Positions 8,822 to 17,120 of a stretch of DNA of 64,000 nt are shown piece by piece. Under the pieces are notes generated by a model. The model made no database searches and had not been told where the DNA came from. It saw nothing but the letters and a program-made list of their open reading frames with translations. The stretch is from Burkholderiales bacterium (GTDB lineage Bacteria; Pseudomonadota; Gammaproteobacteria; Burkholderiales; Burkholderiaceae_C), in assembly GCA_016223165.1 (NCBI GenBank), contig JACRPO010000012.1:434001-498000 (forward strand), written 5' to 3'. Each line of letters starts with the position of its first letter. The stretch's first letter is position 1. The position numbers and the translations under genes were made by a program.

Positions 8822-9067
8822 TCAGACGGCCTTCGTGTGCGAGCCGTCGCACAGCGGCGCCTTGCCGCTGGCCTTGCAGCCGCAGAAGTAGACGGTGGTG
8901 CTCTCGGCAGCGGTGTACTTAACCGGCGTGAACTGGCCGGCGGCCTTGTGCGAACCGTCGCAGAAGGGCTGGTTCTTGCTGGCGCCGCAGGAACACCACC
9001 AGTAGTCCTTGCCGGCCTCGACGGCGACGGGATACGGTGCGTTGCTGGCGCGAACGGGGGTGGGCAT
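8822..9067 (-). CDS. CDGSH-type iron-sulfur protein with two domains
   Basis: An 81-residue soluble protein with two CDGSH [2Fe-2S] sites. The first ligand set is Cys25, Cys27, Cys36 and His40, the second Cys62, Cys64, Cys73 and His77, each with the three-Cys one-His pattern of mitoNEET-like proteins. There is no membrane anchor, as usual for bacterial members. AAGGAGG lies seven bases before the ATG. It is the last gene of the minus-strand acyl-CoA operon, 98 bp after the DUF35 gene, so it could also have its own promoter. A role in electron transfer to a neighbouring oxidoreductase is possible but not shown. Confidence 0.88.
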   Translation of the reverse strand: MPTPVRASNAPYPVAVEAGKDYWWCSCGASKNQPFCDGSHKAAGQFTPVKYTAAESTTVYFCGCKASGKAPLCDGSHTKAV

Positions 9068-9165
9068 GCAATCCTCCTTGCGATTCGGTCGATTCACGAA
9101 CCCCGCGACCTGTCGCGCAAGCCCCACCGGGGGACCCGCTCGCACGGCGGGGGCCTGCGCTGCGC

Positions 9166-9564
9166 TCAGGCCGGCACGAACACCGGCAACGGCGGCCCGC
9201 CGTCGCTCGGCTGGAAGCGCACCACCACGCGCTGGCCGATGCGGATCGTGTCCGCATCCGCATCGACGATGTTGGTCATCATCGTCGGCCCCTCGGCGAG
9301 CGTCACGTAGGCCACGACGTACGGCACCTCGGCGCGGCGCATGATGCTGAAGCTGTAGACGTTGCCCTCGCCCTTGGCGGGCCGCCACTGCGTGTTCAGG
9401 CTGCCGCAGAACGGGCAGCCGTCGCGCGGGTAGTGGTGGTGCTCGCCGCAGTCGTCGCAGCGCTTGACGAGCAGCTTGCCCTCGGCGGCGGCGTCCCAGA
9501 ACGGCTTGGCCTCGGGGTAGACGGTGGGCGCCGGCATCTGGCGCCGGCCAATGGTGAGACTCAT
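9166..9564 (-). CDS. DUF35 zinc-ribbon/OB-fold acyl-CoA-associated protein
   Basis: The 132-residue protein has an N-terminal helix, a rubredoxin-like zinc ribbon with Cys36, Cys39, Cys50 and Cys53, and a C-terminal OB fold. DUF35 proteins are partners of thiolase-fold enzymes: the archaeal HMG-CoA synthase/thiolase complex and the ChsH2 DUF35 domain with the Ltp2 aldolase are the known cases. The ATG overlaps the stop of the thiolase-fold gene as ATGA, which fits obligate partners. It is one of four such pairs in the window. Confidence 0.88.
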   Translation of the reverse strand: MSLTIGRRQMPAPTVYPEAKPFWDAAAEGKLLVKRCDDCGEHHHYPRDGCPFCGSLNTQWRPAKGEGNVYSFSIMRRAEVPYVVAYVTLAEGPTMMTNIVDADADTIRIGQRVVVRFQPSDGGPPLPVFVPA

Positions 9565-10727
9565 GCGCGCTCCAGGATGAGGGTGGCACTGCCGTGCCGG
9601 GTGCCCAGCGATCCGCCGGTGCCATGTGCCAGCGCCAGCCGGCAGTTCGGCACCTGCACCTTCGGATGAGCTTCGCCGCGCAGCTGGCGCACGGCCTCGA
9701 TGACCTTGGTCATGCCGCCGCGATTGCCCGGGTGGTTGTTGCACAGGCCGCCGCCGTCGGTGTTGAACGGCAGCTTGCCGGTGCCGGCGATCAGGTTGCC
9801 GTCGCTGACGAAGCGCCCGCCCTGGCCCTTGGCGCAGAAGCCCAGGTCCTCCAGCGTCAGCAGCACGGTGATCGTGAAGCTGTCGTAGATCGACGCGTAC
9901 TGGATGTCCGCCGGCTTCACGCCGGCCTCGGCGAACGCCGCCTTGCCGGTCCAGGCGGCGCCGGTGGTCAGCAGGTCGACCTTGCCGCCGCTCTGGTTGC
10001 GCAGGTACTCGCCGGTGCCGATGACGTTGACCACCGGGCGCTTCAGGCTGCGCGCGATCTCCGGCCGCACGACGACCAGCGCGCCGCCGCCGTCGCTGAT
10101 GACGCAGCAGTCCAGGCGGTGAAGCGGGTCGGCGATCATCGGCGAGCCGACCACGTCCTTCACCGTGACCACCTCGCGCACCATCGCGTGCGGGTTGTGC
10201 TGCGCATGGTGCGACGCCGCGACGCGGATCCACGCCAGCTGCTCGCTCGTCGTGCCGTGCTCGTGCATGTGGCGCATCGCCGCCATGCCGTACATGTTCA
10301 CCGTGGTCGGCGCGTACGGCAGCTCGAAGGGCACGTCGGGCGCGGCGCCGTAGTTGCGCGGCGCGGTGCCGGTGGCCATGCCCTCGGCCTTGGGCCGGCC
10401 GGCCAGCGTGATCAGCGCCACGTTGCAGCGCCCGGCGGCGATGGCGGCCGCGGCGTGCGCGACGTGCACGACGTACGAGGAGCCGCCGGTCTCGGTGCTG
10501 TCGACATGGCGCAGCTTGAGCCCCAGGTAGTCGACCATCGACATCGCGCCCAGCCCCGGCGCGTCGCCGGCACAGAAGTAGCCGTCGACGTCCTTGATCG
10601 TCAGCCCGGCATCGGCGAGCGCGCCGCGCGCGACCTCGGCGTGCAGCTGCGCCACCGACTTGTCGTCGGCGCGGCGGATCGGGTGCTCGTAGGCGCCGGC
10701 GATGCAGGCGGTGTTCTTCAAGCTCAT
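9561..10727 (-). CDS. Thiolase-fold protein of the SCP-x/Ltp type, nucleophilic Cys missing
   Basis: A 388-residue member of the SCP-x-like thiolase family. Where a thiolase would have its nucleophilic Cys the sequence reads S-T-E-T-G-G-S-S, with no Cys. Later landmarks include N-N-H-P-G-N-R-G-G near residue 330 and a C-terminal H-G-T-G-G segment. Loss of the Cys argues against thiolysis and fits Ltp2-like aldolases, which break a beta-hydroxyacyl-CoA by retro-aldol cleavage with a DUF35 partner. The partner gene follows with a 4-bp overlap, and a MaoC gene precedes it by one base. The aldolase role is an inference. Confidence 0.82.
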   Translation of the reverse strand: MSLKNTACIAGAYEHPIRRADDKSVAQLHAEVARGALADAGLTIKDVDGYFCAGDAPGLGAMSMVDYLGLKLRHVDSTETGGSSYVVHVAHAAAAIAAGRCNVALITLAGRPKAEGMATGTAPRNYGAAPDVPFELPYAPTTVNMYGMAAMRHMHEHGTTSEQLAWIRVAASHHAQHNPHAMVREVVTVKDVVGSPMIADPLHRLDCCVISDGGGALVVVRPEIARSLKRPVVNVIGTGEYLRNQSGGKVDLLTTGAAWTGKAAFAEAGVKPADIQYASIYDSFTITVLLTLEDLGFCAKGQGGRFVSDGNLIAGTGKLPFNTDGGGLCNNHPGNRGGMTKVIEAVRQLRGEAHPKVQVPNCRLALAHGTGGSLGTRHGSATLILERA

Positions 10728-10728
10728 G

Positions 10729-11112
10729 TCAGCTTCCTTGCGGCTTCAGGGTCGCCGTGCCCTTGATGACGTCCTGGCCCTTGGCATTGCGCACCCAGAC
10801 CTCGTAGACCGGCGGCTCGCTGCCCATGCGCAACTCGCCGCCGCCGGTGACGTCGTCGTCGATCCGCACCGGCTGCACGAACTTGATCTCCAGGTGGATT
10901 CGATTCAGCGCCTGCACGCCGAGCGTGTTCTTCAGCGCCTGCCAGATGAGCGCCACCGACATCGTGCCGTGGGCGATGATGCCGCCCATCGGGCTCTTGG
11001 CGGCGAAGGCCTTGTCGACGTGGATCGGGTTGTAGTCGTTCGTCACCGCCGCGTACTTCATGATGGTGTCGAAGTCGACGTGCTTGGTCGACGGCTTGAG
11101 CTGGGCATGCAT
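10729..11112 (-). CDS. MaoC-type enoyl-CoA hydratase, small subunit with intact motif (ChsH1-like)
   Basis: A 127-residue single hot-dog protein. The hydratase-2 motif D-x-N-P-x-H is complete as Asp26, Asn28, Pro29 and His31, so it should be the catalytic half. Its size equals ChsH1, which pairs with a motif-less MaoC domain in ChsH2 to hydrate bulky 2-enoyl-CoAs. The motif-less partner is the gene immediately before it in the operon, with 14 bp between. The ATG at 11112 is preferred because the frame upstream is only readthrough. Confidence 0.86.
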   Translation of the reverse strand: MHAQLKPSTKHVDFDTIMKYAAVTNDYNPIHVDKAFAAKSPMGGIIAHGTMSVALIWQALKNTLGVQALNRIHLEIKFVQPVRIDDDVTGGGELRMGSEPPVYEVWVRNAKGQDVIKGTATLKPQGS

Positions 11113-11126
11113 CGCGCGCTCCTTGG

Positions 11127-11528
11127 TCACTGTGCGACGAGCGTCGTCATCACGCCGGCAAACAGCAGTTCGTTCGAACCGGCGGCGCGGGTTTCGCTGC
11201 GCACGCGCACCCATTTGCGGTCCTTCTTGATTTCCTTGTCGAGGCACCACACGTCGGTGCGGATCGTCTCGCCGATGCGCGGCATGCGCTTGACGTCGAA
11301 GGTCTGGCCGCCGTGCACGCCGCCGGGCGGGCGCGGCGAGTTGAGCGTCAGCACGGCATCGATGACGATCATCGCAAGCATGCCGGCCGGCATCACGCCG
11401 GGGTCGTCGTCGTCGGGGTAGACGCTGCGCCACTTCGAGACGGTGGATTCGTCGACCACGAAGTCACGCGCACCGTAGTGCCTGCCGGGCTCGTAGTGAG
11501 CGTAGTCGAAGACCGGTCCTTCGCTCAT
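11127..11528 (-). CDS. MaoC-like hot-dog protein without the catalytic motif (ChsH2 N-domain-like)
   Basis: The 133-residue protein has the N-terminal MaoC-like dehydratase fold. It begins F-D-Y-A-H-Y-E-P-G and later shows the G-G-Q-T-F and G-E-T-I segments typical of acyl-CoA hot-dog domains. The D-x-N-P-x-H signature is absent, with P-D-D-D-D-P-G near that region. In ChsH2 such a domain is fused to a DUF35 domain; here the DUF35 part is a separate gene that overlaps its ATG by four bases. I infer a heteromeric hydratase with the neighbouring 127-residue protein. Confidence 0.8.
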   Translation of the reverse strand: MSEGPVFDYAHYEPGRHYGARDFVVDESTVSKWRSVYPDDDDPGVMPAGMLAMIVIDAVLTLNSPRPPGGVHGGQTFDVKRMPRIGETIRTDVWCLDKEIKKDRKWVRVRSETRAAGSNELLFAGVMTTLVAQ

Positions 11529-11938
11529 GCGGGCTCCACTTGAGGAATCGTCTGCTCGCTGCCGGGGCGCGACTCGAAACACACGCGCACCGGCATGCCG
11601 ATGCGCACCTGCGCCGGGTCGCAGCGCAGCACGTTGCACATGAAGCGCAAGCCCTCGTCCAGATCGACCAGCGCCAGCACGTAGGGCACGTCGCCGGCGA
11701 ACGCGGGCAGCGGCGCGCGGTGGATGACGGAGAAGCTGGCGATCCGGCCGCCGCCGCCGGCCTTCTGCCATTGCAATTGCGTCGCGTGGCAATGCACGCA
11801 GGCCGAGCGGGCGTAGAACTGCGCCTTGCCGCAGGCGCCGCAGCGTTGGTAGCGGAACTCGCCGAGGTTGGCGCCTTCCCAATAGTGGCGGCTGATGCCG
11901 TCGGGCACCGGCACCGGCTTGGCGCGCACGTCGGCCAT
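11525..11938 (-). CDS. DUF35 zinc-ribbon/OB-fold protein (ChsH2 C-domain-like)
   Basis: The 137-residue protein has zinc ligands Cys33, Cys36, Cys47 and Cys50, then an OB-fold region with the V-L-A-L-V-D-L-D-E-G strand. It begins two bases after the stop of the thiolase-fold gene at 11941 and its own stop overlaps the next ATG. Its place between the thiolase-fold gene and the motif-less MaoC gene matches the two contacts that the ChsH2 DUF35 domain makes, to the hydratase on one side and to the aldolase on the other. A start further upstream would overlap the thiolase gene. Confidence 0.87.
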   Translation of the reverse strand: MADVRAKPVPVPDGISRHYWEGANLGEFRYQRCGACGKAQFYARSACVHCHATQLQWQKAGGGGRIASFSVIHRAPLPAFAGDVPYVLALVDLDEGLRFMCNVLRCDPAQVRIGMPVRVCFESRPGSEQTIPQVEPA

Positions 11939-11940
11939 CG

Positions 11941-13092
11941 TCAGGCCCTCCCCAGCAGGATCGAGCAGTGGCCCGAGAAGATGCCGCCCAGCGTGTGTGC
12001 GAACGCCACTTCGGCGTCCTTCACCTGGCGTGGCCCGCATTCGCCGCGCAGCTGGCGCACCGCCTCGACGACGTGGAACATGCCGCCGGCCGCGCCCGAC
12101 GAGCCGTAGGACAGCAAGCCACCGTTGGTGTTGACCGGGAACTTGCCGCCGATGGCGAACTCGCCGGCCAGCGCCGCCGGCCCGGCGGCGCCGCGCTCGT
12201 AGAAGCCCATCGACTCGAGCTGGATCAGCAGCGTGCTCGTGAAGCAGTCGTAGATGTGGGCGCAGTCGACGTCGGCATGCTTCAGCCCGGCGCGGCCCAG
12301 CGCGTCGGCCACCGACTCGCGGCAGCCGAAGTCCACCAGCGAGGGCGCGGCGAAGATGTGCTCGTGGGTGTGGCCCTCGCCGGTGGCGAGCAACTCGACG
12401 GCGCGCTTCGGCCGGTCGCGCCCGGTCTCGGCGGCGCTCACGATGACCGCGGCCGCGCCGTCGGAGACGAGGCAGCAGTCGAGCATGCGCAGCGGCGAGG
12501 CGATCACCTTGGACTTGCGCACGTCGTCAATCGTGATCGGCTTCTTCATGTGCGACTGCGGGTGCAGCGCCGCGTTGGCGCGCTGGTTCACCGCCACCGC
12601 CGCGAGGTGGTCGCCGTTCAGCCAGCCCTCGTGGAAGTAGACCTGCGCGGCCATCGCGAACGCCGCGGGCACGCTCATGCCGTAGGGCTGCTCGTACTGC
12701 GCGTGGCCCACGTCGGCCAGCGCCGCCTGCACCTTCTCGCCCATGCCGCTCAAGCGGTTGTCGCCCGTCACGCACAGCACATGGCGGCACATGCCCGAGC
12801 GCACCAGCGACTCGGCATGCCGCACCAGCAGCCCGCCGGTCATGCCGCCCATGCAGATGGAGGCGTTGACCTTCGGGCGGATGCCGAGGTATTCGGCGAG
12901 CACGCCGCCGAGCATCAGCTGCGGCGACGCGAACGAGTAGGCGGTGAGCAGGCCGTCGATGTCCGACAGCTTCAGGCCCGCATCGGCGAGCGCGCCGAGG
13001 CTGGCCTCGGTGTGCAGCGACATGCAGGTGCTCTCGGGCAGCGCGCCGACCTGGGTGTCGTGAACGCCGCTGACGATGGCTTTGCTGGCCAT
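11941..13092 (-). CDS. Thiolase-fold protein of the SCP-x/Ltp type
   Basis: The 383-residue protein belongs to the lipid-transfer-protein thiolase family. Cys80 in A-S-I-C-M-G-G-M-T-G lies about where the thiolase nucleophile is expected, so unlike the 9561 gene product it could still be a thiolase. The C-terminal part has the N-T-N-G-G and Q-L-R-G-E-C segments shared by the DUF35-associated members. The partner DUF35 gene follows after two bases. It stands directly before the split MaoC genes, so a hydratase-cleavage complex is likely. Thiolase versus aldolase cannot be settled from sequence alone. Confidence 0.83.
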   Translation of the reverse strand: MASKAIVSGVHDTQVGALPESTCMSLHTEASLGALADAGLKLSDIDGLLTAYSFASPQLMLGGVLAEYLGIRPKVNASICMGGMTGGLLVRHAESLVRSGMCRHVLCVTGDNRLSGMGEKVQAALADVGHAQYEQPYGMSVPAAFAMAAQVYFHEGWLNGDHLAAVAVNQRANAALHPQSHMKKPITIDDVRKSKVIASPLRMLDCCLVSDGAAAVIVSAAETGRDRPKRAVELLATGEGHTHEHIFAAPSLVDFGCRESVADALGRAGLKHADVDCAHIYDCFTSTLLIQLESMGFYERGAAGPAALAGEFAIGGKFPVNTNGGLLSYGSSGAAGGMFHVVEAVRQLRGECGPRQVKDAEVAFAHTLGGIFSGHCSILLGRA

Positions 13093-13113
13093 GCTTCTCC
13101 TCGATGATCCGTT

Positions 13114-14241
13114 TCAGGGCAGGCTGACGACGAGGTCGCGCTGCAAGCGGCGCATCTGCTCGACGGCGCCGTCGACCAGCTCGGCCATGATGTCCTTCGC
13201 CGGCCGCCGCGCCTTGACCAGGCCGCCCGCCTGGCCGGCGATGTTGTAGAAGAGGTCGTGGCGCCCGGCCGCCAGCGCCGCGGCGAGGAAGTCCTCCATC
13301 AGGATGCGCTGGTGCGGCGTCTCCAGCGTCGGCAGCCCCGACTCGGCCCAGGCCTGCGAAATCTCGCCGTGGAAGGCGCGCACCGTCTTGCCCGTCCAGA
13401 CCTTGCTGATGCGGAAGGCCTCCGAGTCGGAGGCGACGATCTGGTCCTTGCAGGCGCTGAACAACTGCCCTTCGTCGGCGACGAGGAAGGCGGTGCCGAT
13501 CCACACCGCCTGCGCCCCGAGCGCGAGCGCGGCGACGATGCCGCGGCCGTCGGCGATGCCGCCCGCGGCGAGCACCGGCGTCGGGCTCACCGCGTCGACC
13601 ACCTGCGGGATCAGCGGCAGCGACGCCACCGTGCCGGTGTGGCCGCCGGCCTCGGTGCCCTGCGCCACGATGGCATCGACGCCGCTCTTCTTCTGCCGCA
13701 CCGCGTTGCGCACCGAGCCCGACAGGCCGATCAGCTTCATGCCCTGCGCACGGGCGCGCTCGAGCAGGAAGTCGGGGTCGCCGAGGCCGGCGGCGAAGAC
13801 CGGCACGCGCTCGTCGAAGATGACTTCGAGGACCGACTTCGCGTACTCGAGGTTGACCACCGTCTCGTCGGCCGGCTTCACGTCGGGCAGGCCGTGGCGG
13901 CGAATCAGCTCCTGCACGAACGCGGCATGCTTCGGGAAGCGCGCGCGGATCTCCTCGCGCACCGCCGTGCGGGTGGGCGGCGCGTCGGCGATGCGCGCCG
14001 GCAGCAGCAGGTCGACGCCGAAGGGCTTGTCGGTCAGCGTGCGTACCTCGCGGATGCGCCGGCGCGTCTCCTCCGGCGACAGCCCCGAGCAGCCGAGCAC
14101 GCCCAGGCCACCCGCCTGCGACACCGCGGCCACCAGCGCCGGCGGCGTGGCGCGGCCGCCGACGCCCATGCCGGCCAGGAAGATCGGCACCTCGATGCCC
14201 CAGGCATCGGAGAAGGCGTTGTGCAGCAAGGCCCGGCTCAC
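13114..14241 (-). CDS. FMN-dependent nitronate monooxygenase/2-nitropropane dioxygenase-like protein
   Basis: A 375-residue TIM-barrel flavoprotein. A-Q-G-T-E-A-G-G-H-T-G near residue 190 and A-A-G-G-I-A-D-G-R-G near residue 220 are the FMN-phosphate motifs of the family, and the N-terminus P-I-F-L-A-G-M-G fits as well. The family contains nitronate monooxygenases and the FabK enoyl-ACP reductases. Set between an enoyl-CoA hydratase and a thiolase-fold gene (10 and 21 bp gaps), a redox step on an acyl-CoA is more plausible than nitronate oxidation, but this is inference. Confidence 0.85.
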   Translation of the reverse strand: MSRALLHNAFSDAWGIEVPIFLAGMGVGGRATPPALVAAVSQAGGLGVLGCSGLSPEETRRRIREVRTLTDKPFGVDLLLPARIADAPPTRTAVREEIRARFPKHAAFVQELIRRHGLPDVKPADETVVNLEYAKSVLEVIFDERVPVFAAGLGDPDFLLERARAQGMKLIGLSGSVRNAVRQKKSGVDAIVAQGTEAGGHTGTVASLPLIPQVVDAVSPTPVLAAGGIADGRGIVAALALGAQAVWIGTAFLVADEGQLFSACKDQIVASDSEAFRISKVWTGKTVRAFHGEISQAWAESGLPTLETPHQRILMEDFLAAALAAGRHDLFYNIAGQAGGLVKARRPAKDIMAELVDGAVEQMRRLQRDLVVSLP

Positions 14242-14251
14242 GGCGCCGCGG

Positions 14252-15013
14252 TCACCTGAAGACCGGCTTGCGCTTGGCTCGGAAGGCGGCGACGCCTTCC
14301 TTCACGTCGTCGGTCTGAAACAGGAACGGAAAGGCGTCGATCGCATAGCGCATGTCGTCGCCGCCGATGCCCTTGTTGTAGAACGACTTGGCCATCTGCA
14401 GCGCCATCTGCGGCTTGCCCGCGAGCTTCTCGGCGAAGGCCGTTGCTTCGTCCATCAGCTTCTCGGGTGGCACCGTGCGCAGCGCGATGCCCAGGCTCAC
14501 CGCCTCGGCGGCCGGGATGGGCTCGCCGAGCATGCTCATCTCCTTGGCCTTGGGGCGGCCAACGATCTGGTGCAGCCTCAGCAGCGCGAAGCCGGGCAGC
14601 AGCCCGAGCTGGATCTCGGGTACGCCGAACTTGGCGCGTTCGGAGGCGAGGATGAAGTCGCAGGCGATCGCCAGCTCGAAGCCGCCGCCGAAGGCGATGC
14701 CGTTGACCGCCGCGATCAGCGGCTTGCGGCAGCGCTCGGGCGCCTCCAGAACCGGCAGCACGCTGGCGATGAAGTCGCGTGCCTGCTCCGGCGTCTCGGG
14801 AAAGCTGCTGATGTCGGCGCCGGCGCAGAAAGCCTTGTCGCCGCGCCCGGTGAGGATGCCGACGCGAAGCTCCGGGTCGGCATCGACCATCGCGAGGCCT
14901 TCGGTGACACCCTGGCGGATGCCGACGGAGATGGCGTTGAGCTTGGTGGGCTCGTCCAGGGTCAGGACCGCGACGCGGCCCTTCTTCTCGAATTCGACGC
15001 TGCCGATGCGCAT
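14252..15013 (-). CDS. Enoyl-CoA hydratase (crotonase family)
   Basis: A 253-residue crotonase. The oxyanion-hole region A-G-A-D-I near residue 65 and both catalytic glutamates are present, in G-G-G-F-E-L and V-P-E-I-Q-L-G. It should therefore hydrate a trans-2-enoyl-CoA to the 3-hydroxy form. It is the first gene of the nine-gene minus-strand operon that ends with the CDGSH gene at 8822. About 160 bp upstream lies a CTAACAAAC palindromic site that recurs elsewhere in the window. A-rich TCGAGGAGCATCCC precedes the ATG, giving GAGGAG as ribosome-binding site. Confidence 0.9.
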   Translation of the reverse strand: MRIGSVEFEKKGRVAVLTLDEPTKLNAISVGIRQGVTEGLAMVDADPELRVGILTGRGDKAFCAGADISSFPETPEQARDFIASVLPVLEAPERCRKPLIAAVNGIAFGGGFELAIACDFILASERAKFGVPEIQLGLLPGFALLRLHQIVGRPKAKEMSMLGEPIPAAEAVSLGIALRTVPPEKLMDEATAFAEKLAGKPQMALQMAKSFYNKGIGGDDMRYAIDAFPFLFQTDDVKEGVAAFRAKRKPVFR

Positions 15014-15171
15014 GGGATGCTCCTCGATGAACGGTGGTGATCGCGCGAAGCTTCGCCTGCGCGCCGGGCCACTCTGCTCGGGGGAGTGGGCGCGCCGCGG
15101 GCCGCACAGCCAGACTGATCACCGTGGCGGTCGTCAGCGTCGGGCAGCCACCCATCTCCGGCATCGGAAGC

Positions 15172-15185
15172 CTAACAAACGTTTG
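15172..15185. promoter_or_regulatory. Palindromic candidate operator, CTAACAAACGTTTG
   Basis: The 10-bp core CAAACGTTTG is a perfect palindrome, about the size of a TetR-family site. It lies in the 273-bp gap 15014 to 15286, between the end of the DctM gene and the enoyl-CoA hydratase start, and would serve the 15.0 kb minus-strand operon. The left half CTAACAAAC is repeated at 24414 and 24534 upstream of two other acyl-CoA operons. The rest of the gap is GC-rich and shows nothing I can name. Confidence 0.5.
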
Positions 15186-15286
15186 GCTGCCGGTCAACGA
15201 GCAATGAGCCAGAGCGACAAGCCAGCCGTTCGGCGGCTCGTCGGCGGCGCGAGGATCGCGCCGGGTCATCCGGCGCGCGCCCGCAT

Positions 15287-16564
15287 TCAACGCCCGTACA
15301 CCAGCCCCGGCAGCCACAGCGACAGCGCCGGCACGTAGGTCACGGCCGCCAGCAGCAGCAGCAGCAGCACGAGGAACGGCGTCGTGCCGCGGATCGCCTC
15401 GCCGATCGGCGCCTTGGCGACGCCGGCGATCACGTACAGGTTCAGCCCGACCGGCGGCGTGATCAGCGCGATTTCCATGTTGATCGTCATCACCACGGCG
15501 AAGTGCACCGGGTCGATGCCCAGCGGCCCGAGCAACGGCACCAGGATCGGCAGCGTGATGAGCATGATCGACGCCACCTCGAGGAACATGCCCAGCACCA
15601 GCAGCACGACGTTGATGATCAGCAGGAACTGCCACGCCGTCAGCCCGAGTCCGCTCATGGCTTCGACGAGCCGGGCGGGCAGCCCGGATTCGGTGACCCA
15701 CTGACCGAAGGCCAGGGCGGTGGCCACGATGAGCATGACGACGGCGGCATTCTTGACCGAGTCGCCGACGACGCCGAACACCTCGCCCCAGCCGAAGCCG
15801 CGGTAGACGAGCAGCGATACCGCCAGCGCGACGAGCGCGGCCAGCGCGGCCGCCTCCGTGACTGTCACCAGCCCGCCGTAGATGCCGACGGCGATGACCA
15901 GCGGCACGGCCAGCGCCGGCAGCGCGATGAGGTTGACGCGCACGAACTGCGCGCGCGGCGCGGCGGCCTGGCGCGGATAGCCGTGGCTGCGTGCGTGCCA
16001 CATGACCCACAGCGCGAAGATCAGCGCCTGCAGCAGCCCGGGAACGACGCCGGCCAGGAACAGCCGCGGAATCGACTGCTCGGCGAGGATGCCGTAGAGG
16101 ATCAGCGGCAGGCTCGGCGGGATGAGGATGCCCAGCGTGCCCGCGGCGCCGACGAGGCCGAGCGCGAACGGGCGCGCGTAGCCCTTGTCGACCATCGCCG
16201 GAATCATGATCGTGCCGATGGCCAGCGCGGTGGCGACGCTGGAGCCGCAGATCGCCGCGAACAGCATGCACGCGGCGACGGTCACCACGCCCAGGCCGCC
16301 GTGCAGGCGCCCGAGCCAGGCGTTGGAAACGTCGATCAGCGCCTTCGAGATGCCGCCGCGCAGCATGAAGTTGGCCGCCATCACGAAGAACGGCACGGCC
16401 ACCAGCGTCGGCGAATTCAGCTCGTCGAGGATCTTCTGCGCGATGCCGACCAGCGGCCGCCCTTCGGCGGCCGTCAGCACACCGGCCGAGATGCCCAGCA
16501 CGAGGAAGATCGGCAGCCCCGCCGCCAGCAGGACGAGGAAGACGAGCAGCAGCAGCGTGCCCAC
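15287..16564 (-). CDS. dctM: TRAP transporter large permease (DctM family), second copy
   Basis: A 425-residue polytopic protein with the DctM motifs P-F-F-V-M-A-A-N-F, G-S-S-V-A-T-A and T-P-P-V-G-L-N-L-Y. It is clearly related to, but different from, the DctM at 1697. The start is a GTG four bases after the DctQ stop. It is the last gene of the ten-gene operon that begins with the MmgE/PrpD gene at 24268. In the Pseudomonas aeruginosa itaconate locus a DctPQM set likewise closes the operon, so uptake of a C5 dicarboxylate is the best guess. Confidence 0.92.
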   Translation of the reverse strand: MGTLLLLVFLVLLAAGLPIFLVLGISAGVLTAAEGRPLVGIAQKILDELNSPTLVAVPFFVMAANFMLRGGISKALIDVSNAWLGRLHGGLGVVTVAACMLFAAICGSSVATALAIGTIMIPAMVDKGYARPFALGLVGAAGTLGILIPPSLPLILYGILAEQSIPRLFLAGVVPGLLQALIFALWVMWHARSHGYPRQAAAPRAQFVRVNLIALPALAVPLVIAVGIYGGLVTVTEAAALAALVALAVSLLVYRGFGWGEVFGVVGDSVKNAAVVMLIVATALAFGQWVTESGLPARLVEAMSGLGLTAWQFLLIINVVLLVLGMFLEVASIMLITLPILVPLLGPLGIDPVHFAVVMTINMEIALITPPVGLNLYVIAGVAKAPIGEAIRGTTPFLVLLLLLLAAVTYVPALSLWLPGLVYGR

Positions 16565-16568
16565 GCGT

Positions 16569-17099
16569 TCAGCTCTCGTGGCCGCTGCGCGGCGCCATCG
16601 TCGCGGCGTCGTAGTGCCACAGCCAGCGCGCGAGGCGCCGCAGGTAGCGCAGGGTCATCAGAGCGGCACCCAGCGGCAGGCTGGCGTAGTACAGCCACAT
16701 CGGAAACGCCAGCGGCGTCAGGCTGCGTTCGTTGAGCCGCCAGGCATCGCGCGCCACCTCGAAGCCGAACCATGCCAGCAGCGCGCAGAAGACGATCGCC
16801 AGCGTGCAGTTGAGCACCTCCACCGCCCGCACGGCGGCGGGCGGCAGCAGACGCAGCACGAGGTCGGCGCGCACGTGGGAGTCCTCCTCGACGAGCAGGC
16901 TGCCCGCGACGAAGGTCGCGCCGATCAGTCCGTAGACGAGCACCTCGTCGGACCACGTCACCGCCCAATCGGTGGCGACGTAGCGCGTGAGGATGCGATG
17001 CGCGGCCAGCGCCAGCGCGAGCAGGCCGAGCGCGCCGATGAACCCGCGTTCGAGCCGGTCCCACCAATGCAGGCCGCGATGGCCCGGTCGGGCTTGCAT
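16569..17099 (-). CDS. dctQ: TRAP transporter small permease (DctQ family), second copy
   Basis: A 176-residue protein with four membrane helices. The family region W-S-D-E-V-L-V-Y-G-L-I-G and the acidic V-E-E-D-S-H-V-R-A-D-L segment around residues 65 to 80 are typical of DctQ. It lies 21 bp after the DctP gene and four bases before the DctM gene. It has no enzymatic role; it scaffolds the large permease in the inner membrane. Confidence 0.87.
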   Translation of the reverse strand: MQARPGHRGLHWWDRLERGFIGALGLLALALAAHRILTRYVATDWAVTWSDEVLVYGLIGATFVAGSLLVEEDSHVRADLVLRLLPPAAVRAVEVLNCTLAIVFCALLAWFGFEVARDAWRLNERSLTPLAFPMWLYYASLPLGAALMTLRYLRRLARWLWHYDAATMAPRSGHES

Positions 17100-17120
17100 G
17101 TGCCGGGTGGCCGGTTTGCG

